From the NCBI RefSeq assembly GCF_001955695.1, contig NZ_CP019236.1, positions 3,844,001 to 3,908,000 of the forward strand: DNA of 64,000 nucleotides. Direction: 5' to 3'. Below, in pieces: positions 59,374 to 64,000 of this stretch; the first letter of the stretch is position 1; every line of letters starts with the position of its first letter. The notes under the pieces are model-generated. The model saw nothing but the letters and a program-made list of their open reading frames with translations, did no database searches and had not been told where the DNA came from. Source of the stretch: Rhodoferax koreense (GTDB lineage Bacteria; Pseudomonadota; Gammaproteobacteria; Burkholderiales; Burkholderiaceae_C). Both the position numbers and the translations under genes were made by a program.

Positions 59374-61872
59374 TTACGCCGGTTTTGGCAACAATTGCCC
59401 CACGGTAGAGGTCGACGTCGACGGCTCGCTGGCCGGCGCGGCATCGGCACAAGACTCGCTCCAAGCGACGGCGCTGGCGTGAAGCGCTGCCATCAGGTCG
59501 TCGGCCATCGCTTCGAGCAACCGCACCTCGCGCCGACTGAGGGTTCGCGGCGTGTCGTCGAGCAGGCACAGCGTCCCGAGGACGTAGCCTTGGGCGTCAC
59601 GCAAGGGCGCACCGGCATAGAAGTGAAATCCTTGATCGACCAGGAGCTGGTTGCCAGCGAAGCGGAGGTCCCGCGCGATGTCCGGCACCACCAAGGTCCT
59701 GTTGCCAGCCACCACGTGCCCGCACACGGAGAGTTCGCGCGGCAGCCTTGAATCCTGGAACCTGGATCCCGGGTCATTCGCGGAAAGGCTGCCGAAGGCG
59801 CCGCGAACGTCCTGCGTATGCTCGTCGATCAGCGCAACCAATGCCATCGGGACGTCGAAAATATCGGCAGCGCGTTTCGCGGCGACATCGAAGATCGGCT
59901 TGGCGCGCGCATCGAGTGCCCCACTGCCGCGAAGTGCCGCAAGACGTTCCTCGTCGTCGGATGGTGTCAGCGCCGCGGCGAAGCTGGCTCCGAGTGCGGC
60001 GCCCGAGAGTTGCGCCGTGCGCAACACCGCTTCGCCGACCGAGGTCACGAACGCGGCGGCGCCGAGCGCGTCGCCGCTGTCCTCGGCTTGCAATGCCGGT
60101 GTGGCGTTCCACAGCGCGAGCACGATCCGGACTTCCGGCCAGCGGCGATGCAAGCGATGGCAAAAGCGCCGCGCCTGAACTTGCGGCTCCGGGCTGAAGT
60201 AAGAGATACAGACAGTGTGCACGTCATCGAGGTCGAGCCCGGCGACGTAGTCGGCGCTGACCGCGCCAGCCGGCCTGAAGGCCGCGGCGTGACCCGACAG
60301 GGACATGGCATGGGTCAGCATGCGGGCAGCCAGGTTGTCGACCTCCCATTTGCCGCCAATGCAAACCACCCTGGGCCGTCCCGCCGGCTCGGCCGCGGGG
60401 TGCTGCTCTTCGATCGCGTCCAGCAGGGTTTCCATGCCCTTCAGCACGCGATGGCGATGCTCGGCCGTGGAGGCGCTCGTGTGGTCGTTCGTGGCCATCC
60501 GGAGAATCCCGACACCGAGTTCGTCGTAGCAGGCGATCACATTACCGTCTTCCACGCTGGCGCTGGCGAGTTCAATCGCTTCTTCGACATCCCCCGCCAG
60601 CAGGCGCTGGTAGATCCGGGTCGGCGTGTCGAACGCCGGCCGGCTGCCGAGCAGCACATCGAGGAATCCGAGCCGAGGCAGATGGCGACCGATGACGAGC
60701 AGGCACACGGTCAGGGGCGTGGACATGATCAGCCCCAAGGGGCCCCATAACGCGGTCCAGAATGTCGCGGCCACCATCAGCGAGATGGCCGAGAGACCGG
60801 TGCTGTTGCCGTACAGCCAGGGCTCGATCAGGTTGTTGCTGAGAAGCTCCAGCGCCACGATCAGACTGATGGTCCACAGCAGCATCGACCAGCCCGGATC
60901 GACCGCGAACGCCAGCGCGATGGGGAATACCGACGAGATCATCGGTCCGATGTACGGCACGAAGCGCATCAGCGCGGCCAGCGCGCCCCACAGGAAAGCG
61001 CCCGGTACACCGATCAGCCACAAGCCCACGCCCATCGGCAGGCCGTAACTCAGGTTCACCACGAGTTGCAGGGCCAGATACCGTGTGATGCGTCGGCCGG
61101 CTTCGTCCATGGCATCGGTCGACTGTTGCAGGCTGCCCCCCCATAGCCGCAGCAGCCGGTCGCGCAAGTCCAGCCGGTCCAGCAGCACCAGCACGACGAA
61201 GATGAAGGCGATGCCGGCGCTGGCGAGTGGCCCGCTGGCGGCTTCGAACCAGTCGATGGCCCTGCGCATGGGCGACGGTGGCGTGTCTTCGACCTGAACG
61301 CGCATGGCCGCGGCCCGCGCCGTACCTTTGGTCGCCGGGGCTGCGTTATCGCGGGCACCGGTCTCGACCTCGGTCCTGACGACATCGAAGGTTTTCAGGA
61401 CGCCATCGAACATGCCTGGCGCCCGCAGGCTTGCGCTGGCCGAGTGCAATTTCGCACGGATGTTGCTCTGGTAGGTCGGCAGTTCGGCGCTCAGTGAGCT
61501 GACCTGTTGGCCCAGGAACAGCCCCGTCAAGCCGAGTGCCATGAGTGCAACGGCCATCACGACAACGACCGCAGCGCCGCGTGGCAAGCCCCATCGCTTG
61601 AGCTTCCCCACCAGCGGGTCGAGCACGAAGCCCAGAAGGAACGCAAACGTCAACGGCATCAAGATGTCCCGACCGAAGTAAAGGCCGGCGATGAGTACCG
61701 CGGACGCGACCAATCCGACCATCAACCTGATTTCGGGCACCAGTTTGAGCAAGGTCTCCCAGGGCGCGACGACGTCAGCGCGTGCGCCGGGTTGAGAATC
61801 AGGATCGGATGCGCGGTTTCGCGAAGCGCCAGGGGCGTGAAGTGTTCGCTCGAAGTCGTTTGGTTTTTCCAT
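59374..61872 (-). CDS. AI-2E-type transporter fused to a B12-like and a GAF domain
   Basis: Residues about 45-415 form an eight-helix AI-2E/PerM transporter domain with PEIRLMVGLVASAVLIAGLYFGRDILMPLTFAFLLGFVLDPLV, FVPYIGPMISSVFPIALAF and ISLMVAATFWTALWGPLGLIMSTPLTVCLL. Residues about 520-625 look like a Rossmann B12-binding-type domain (RVVCIGGKWEVDNLAARMLTHAM, HTVCISYFSPEP) without a DxHxxG motif. Residues about 660-820 are a GAF domain (DVPMALVALIDEHTQ, PRELSVCGHVVAGNRTLVVPDI, FYAGAPLRDAQGYVLGTLCLLD). The function is unknown; the attached domains suggest a sensory or regulated transporter. ATG 61872 is chosen; a GTG at 61917 would overlap the upstream gene. Confidence 0.85.
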   Translation of the reverse strand: MEKPNDFERTLHAPGASRNRASDPDSQPGARADVVAPWETLLKLVPEIRLMVGLVASAVLIAGLYFGRDILMPLTFAFLLGFVLDPLVGKLKRWGLPRGAAVVVVMAVALMALGLTGLFLGQQVSSLSAELPTYQSNIRAKLHSASASLRAPGMFDGVLKTFDVVRTEVETGARDNAAPATKGTARAAAMRVQVEDTPPSPMRRAIDWFEAASGPLASAGIAFIFVVLVLLDRLDLRDRLLRLWGGSLQQSTDAMDEAGRRITRYLALQLVVNLSYGLPMGVGLWLIGVPGAFLWGALAALMRFVPYIGPMISSVFPIALAFAVDPGWSMLLWTISLIVALELLSNNLIEPWLYGNSTGLSAISLMVAATFWTALWGPLGLIMSTPLTVCLLVIGRHLPRLGFLDVLLGSRPAFDTPTRIYQRLLAGDVEEAIELASASVEDGNVIACYDELGVGILRMATNDHTSASTAEHRHRVLKGMETLLDAIEEQHPAAEPAGRPRVVCIGGKWEVDNLAARMLTHAMSLSGHAAAFRPAGAVSADYVAGLDLDDVHTVCISYFSPEPQVQARRFCHRLHRRWPEVRIVLALWNATPALQAEDSGDALGAAAFVTSVGEAVLRTAQLSGAALGASFAAALTPSDDEERLAALRGSGALDARAKPIFDVAAKRAADIFDVPMALVALIDEHTQDVRGAFGSLSANDPGSRFQDSRLPRELSVCGHVVAGNRTLVVPDIARDLRFAGNQLLVDQGFHFYAGAPLRDAQGYVLGTLCLLDDTPRTLSRREVRLLEAMADDLMAALHASAVAWSESCADAAPASEPSTSTSTVGQLLPKPA

Positions 61873-61907
61873 GGCCTTGTCTGTTTCCACGCCGGAGGTC
61901 CCGGTGC

Positions 61908-62132
61908 TCAGCTGCACCGTGATTCAGACAACTCGGTCGCGGTTTGCATCTCTTGGAACAGGAATAGGACAGGTTCGGCAGGTTGCGCTGATCCGGGTGC
62001 AGCCTCGTCGGGGCGAGCCTGAGCCTTGTAGTAGAAATTCCTGCCGTTGTGCTGCCAAATCCAATCGTTGCGCGGTCGTGCTGCCTTGAGCACGACCCCA
62101 TCGCCAGGGCCACCGACCAGTTTGATGTTCAT
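61908..62132 (-). CDS. Small hypothetical protein (74 aa)
   Basis: This 74-residue protein starts MNIKLVGGPGDGVVLKAARPRNDWIWQ and has HNGRNFYYKAQARP; it ends in an acidic, polar tail. A strong GGAGGAG ribosome-binding site precedes the ATG at 62132, supporting it as a gene. It lies 35 bases upstream of the transporter-GAF fusion on the same strand and may be co-transcribed. The VGGPGDG start resembles small uncharacterised beta-rich proteins, but I cannot assign a family. Confidence 0.75.
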   Translation of the reverse strand: MNIKLVGGPGDGVVLKAARPRNDWIWQHNGRNFYYKAQARPDEAAPGSAQPAEPVLFLFQEMQTATELSESRCS

Positions 62133-62226
62133 CACTCCTCCTTCGAAATCCGGCAAATGAGAGAGGTGGGCCAATCCACCTCGGCGCCACGCTCCGACCA
62201 TTGTTCATGACCGGAGAAAAACCAGG

Positions 62227-62283
62227 CTTAAGCTTTCTTAAGGCTGGCGACGTCGGCGCGAGGACCTACAAGGACTTGTCCTT
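62227..62283. promoter_or_regulatory. CTTAAG direct repeat and AAGGAC palindrome in the divergent gap
   Basis: CTTAAG-CTTT-CTTAAG (62227-62242) is a direct repeat with 10-base periodicity, one base shorter than the standard PmrA/QseB box. AAGGAC-TT-GTCCTT (62270-62283) is a perfect inverted repeat. Both lie between the small hypothetical gene (minus strand) and the GDSL hydrolase gene (plus strand) and may regulate either. Weak evidence. Confidence 0.3.
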
Positions 62284-62366
62284 CAAAGGGACACGAATGT
62301 AGGACGGACCAAGCAAATATTGCTGGCGCGCAAATGGCGCGAGAACATCAACACCGGGAGGTTTCA

Positions 62367-63356
62367 ATGAACCAGATGAAGCACTTATTCAGCGGCATGC
62401 TCGTCGCATTGTTCGCAGTCGTGATGTCCCCCATGGCCATGGCCGGCCAGGTGAACTATGCGGCCATGTACGTGTTCGGCGACAGCCTGTCGGACACGGG
62501 CAACGACTTCGCAGCAACCACGACGCAGCAAATGGTGCCTGCGGTGCCGCCCTCGGTCACGCCCTACGCCACCTACTGGCAGGGCCGGTTTTCGAACGGA
62601 CCGGTGGCTGTCGAATACCTGTGGCAACTGGCATCCCGAAAGAACAGCGCAGCGCTGACGCCGTTTGTGGTCGCTGGCGGCCTGGACAAGAAGGCCAGCG
62701 TGAACTTCGCGTTCGGTGGCGCAGGCTCAGGCATTCAGAATCCAACGCCGAACGGTTTCCTCGTGCCGGGCTTGGTCGGGCAAGTGGGGCTCTACACGAC
62801 GGCCCTCGGCGGCAAGAAGTCCGCGCCCAATGCGCTGTATGTCGTCTGGTCCGGATCCAATGATTACCTGCAGAACATCACCCATGATCCGTATGTCGTG
62901 GTGAACAACGTGGCGAAGTCGATCCGCGCGCTGTACGACACCGGCGCGCGAGATTTCCTGGTGCCGAACCTGCCCGATCTTGGCGGCACGCCGCTGGTCA
63001 AGGCGCAAGGCGCAAGCGCAACATTCACGGCACTGGCCAAGACACACAATGCGCTGCTCGCCACCTCATTGAATTCGCTGAGCCTGCTTCCGGGCATCAA
63101 GATCGTTCGTGTCGATGTCTTCACGCTGGGCGAGACGTTGGTGAACAGCGGACTTGTCAATGCCGATGTGCCTGCGCTGGCGTTCCTGTCTCCCGGCACC
63201 GGTGCGGTGGATTGCCTGTTCCGCAATCCATCGACCTGCGTGGATGTATCGCAGGCCGGATTGATCGCACCTTTCCTTTACTGGGACGTTCTCCACCCAA
63301 CGACGCAGGTCCACGGCATCATCGGCACGGCCATGTACAACGCCTTGCTTAAATGA
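62367..63356 (+). CDS. Secreted GDSL/SGNH-family hydrolase
   Basis: This 329-residue protein has a signal peptide (LFSGMLVALFAVVMSPMAMA) and the SGNH hydrolase motifs: block I MYVFGDSLSDTGND (nucleophile Ser40), block III WSGSNDYL (Asn), and block V DVLHPTTQVH (Asp and His). Such esterases/lipases act on lipids, carbohydrates or polymers outside the cytoplasm. GGGAGG is 7 bases before the ATG at 62367; the frame opens earlier at 62334 without a better start. It is a separate transcription unit. Confidence 0.93.
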   Translation: MNQMKHLFSGMLVALFAVVMSPMAMAGQVNYAAMYVFGDSLSDTGNDFAATTTQQMVPAVPPSVTPYATYWQGRFSNGPVAVEYLWQLASRKNSAALTPFVVAGGLDKKASVNFAFGGAGSGIQNPTPNGFLVPGLVGQVGLYTTALGGKKSAPNALYVVWSGSNDYLQNITHDPYVVVNNVAKSIRALYDTGARDFLVPNLPDLGGTPLVKAQGASATFTALAKTHNALLATSLNSLSLLPGIKIVRVDVFTLGETLVNSGLVNADVPALAFLSPGTGAVDCLFRNPSTCVDVSQAGLIAPFLYWDVLHPTTQVHGIIGTAMYNALLK

Positions 63357-63562
63357 CGTTGACGAGCGGAGGCGGTTCGCGGCAACTTTGAGGGGCGCAT
63401 GCGGGGACTGCCGCATGAGTTCGTCCGCGGCCAGTCGGCCAGTTCGCATCAGCCATGAGCCGGCCGGAACCTCCCGCGCAAGCTGCCACGAGCCAGCCCC
63501 TGCAAAGAACCAGCCAACAGTGAACAATGGCGTCTCCTCCACCGCTCCAGGAACACCGCACC
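63357..63562. other. Intergenic region before the aldo/keto reductase
   Basis: This 206-base stretch shows no gene. It is moderately GC-rich and contains no terminator with a T run that I can see. A promoter for the aldo/keto reductase gene is expected near its end, but no clear -35/-10 pair is visible. Confidence 0.4.
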
Positions 63563-64000
63563 ATGAATCTCCGCCCCCTCGGCCGCAGCGGCCTGCAGGT
63601 CTCGCCACTCTGCTTCGGCGGTAACGTCTTCGGCTGGACCGTCGACGCCGCCACCTCGTTCAACCTGCTCGACGCCTGGCTCGACGCGGGCTTCAACTTC
63701 ATCGACACCGCCGACGTGTATTCGGCCTGGGCGCCGGGCCATGTGGGCGGCGAGTCCGAGACGCTGATCGGCCAGTGGCTCAAAAAGAGCGGCAAACGCG
63801 ACCAGGTGGTGCTGGCCACCAAGGTGGGCAAGCCCATGGGGCCGGACAAGCAAGGACTGAAGCCGGCTTACATCCGCGAGGCCGTCGAAGCCTCGCTGCG
63901 TCGCCTGCAGACCGACCACATCGACCTCTACCAGTCGCACGACGACGATGCCCAGACGCCTTTCGAAGACACGCTCGGCGCCTATGCCGATTTGATCCGC
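63563..64000 (+). CDS. Aldo/keto reductase, N-terminal part (3' truncated by window edge)
   Basis: The frame is open from the ATG at 63563 to the window end and gives 146 residues of an aldo/keto reductase: MNLRPLGRSGLQVSPLCFGGNVFGWTVD, FIDTADVYSAW, LIGQWLKKSGKRDQVVLATKVGKPMG and HIDLYQSHDDDAQTPFEDTLGAYADLIR. Visible catalytic residues include the Asp/Tyr pair in DTADVYS, the Lys in TKVG and the His/Gln region near QSHDDD. These NADPH enzymes reduce aldehydes and ketones; the substrate is unknown. A weak ribosome-binding site (AGGAACACC) precedes the start. Confidence 0.9.
   Translation, partial: MNLRPLGRSGLQVSPLCFGGNVFGWTVDAATSFNLLDAWLDAGFNFIDTADVYSAWAPGHVGGESETLIGQWLKKSGKRDQVVLATKVGKPMGPDKQGLKPAYIREAVEASLRRLQTDHIDLYQSHDDDAQTPFEDTLGAYADLIR

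Overview
The window is about 64 kb of high-GC DNA (neighbouring genes look like roughly 65-70% GC) from a betaproteobacterium. It is most likely a member of the Burkholderiales, family Comamonadaceae (Variovorax/Acidovorax-like). The grounds are the two Bug/TctC-type solute receptors, the urtABCDE and ure gene sets, the cydDCABX operon with a GbsR-type regulator, and a dispersed short repeat (core CTTCGACAGGCTCAG) of the kind common in that group. No plasmid, phage or rRNA signature was seen.

Layout. 1-7.1 kb: the 3' end of argH, a frameshifted Bug receptor gene, an NMT1/dihydroxyphthalate-decarboxylase-like protein, a DUF1330-like protein, an Aer-like chemoreceptor, and an OmpR/QseC-type two-component pair preceded by a CTTAAG-N5-TCTAAG box. 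7.1-14.2 kb: a GbsR/MarR-type regulator facing the operon cydD-cydC-cydA-cydB-cydX (cytochrome bd oxidase plus its assembly exporter). Near-identical palindromes (core TTCAGTA..TACTGAA) lie in both promoters, and a consensus FNR box lies upstream of cydD. 14.2-20.8 kb: a small flagellar-rod-like protein, an isolated ureD, a cyclase-PilZ protein, an AlaC-type aminotransferase and two tandem EAL-like/HDOD paralogues. 20.8-26.7 kb: urtABCDE, a urea ABC importer, with repeat elements between urtA and urtB. 26.8-28.4 kb: small hypothetical proteins and a flavin reductase-like protein.

28.6-31.9 kb is an AT-richer accessory island that reads as an integrase-less integron cassette cluster. It has a GTTAGCC core, a 109-residue cassette gene, a well-formed attC site with an extrahelical base, an IS1182-family element inserted exactly at the attC recombination core, a cassette-like minimal GGDEF gene, a second degenerate attC, a frameshifted secreted-protein gene and a third attC-like remnant. 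31.9-35 kb: a cupin, a maleate-isomerase/arylmalonate-decarboxylase-like enzyme, an intact Bug receptor and a membrane-anchored hypothetical protein.

35.0-47.1 kb is a catabolic locus. A GntR/FCD regulator has three TTTTGTTAACAAAA-type operators in its upstream region. Downstream are a complete Dpp/Opp-type ABC importer, a flavin reductase and three amidohydrolases, one of which lacks the HxH metal motif. The substrate cannot be told from sequence; uptake and deamination or hydrolysis of an N-heterocycle or amide is the best inference. 47.2-53.8 kb: a methyltransferase, then (minus strand) an operon of an NCS1 transporter-histidine kinase-receiver fusion (1217 aa), a LuxR-type response regulator and a PheC-like periplasmic binding protein.

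54.0-59.2 kb: ureA-hupE-ureB-ureC-ureE-ureF-ureG, transcribed divergently from the transporter-kinase. With ureD at 14.5 kb and urt at 21-27 kb, the urea-uptake and urease functions are spread over three places in the window. 59.2-64 kb: tRNA-Ser(UGA), a fused AI-2E-type transporter/B12-like/GAF protein, a small hypothetical protein, a GDSL hydrolase and the 5' part of an aldo/keto reductase.
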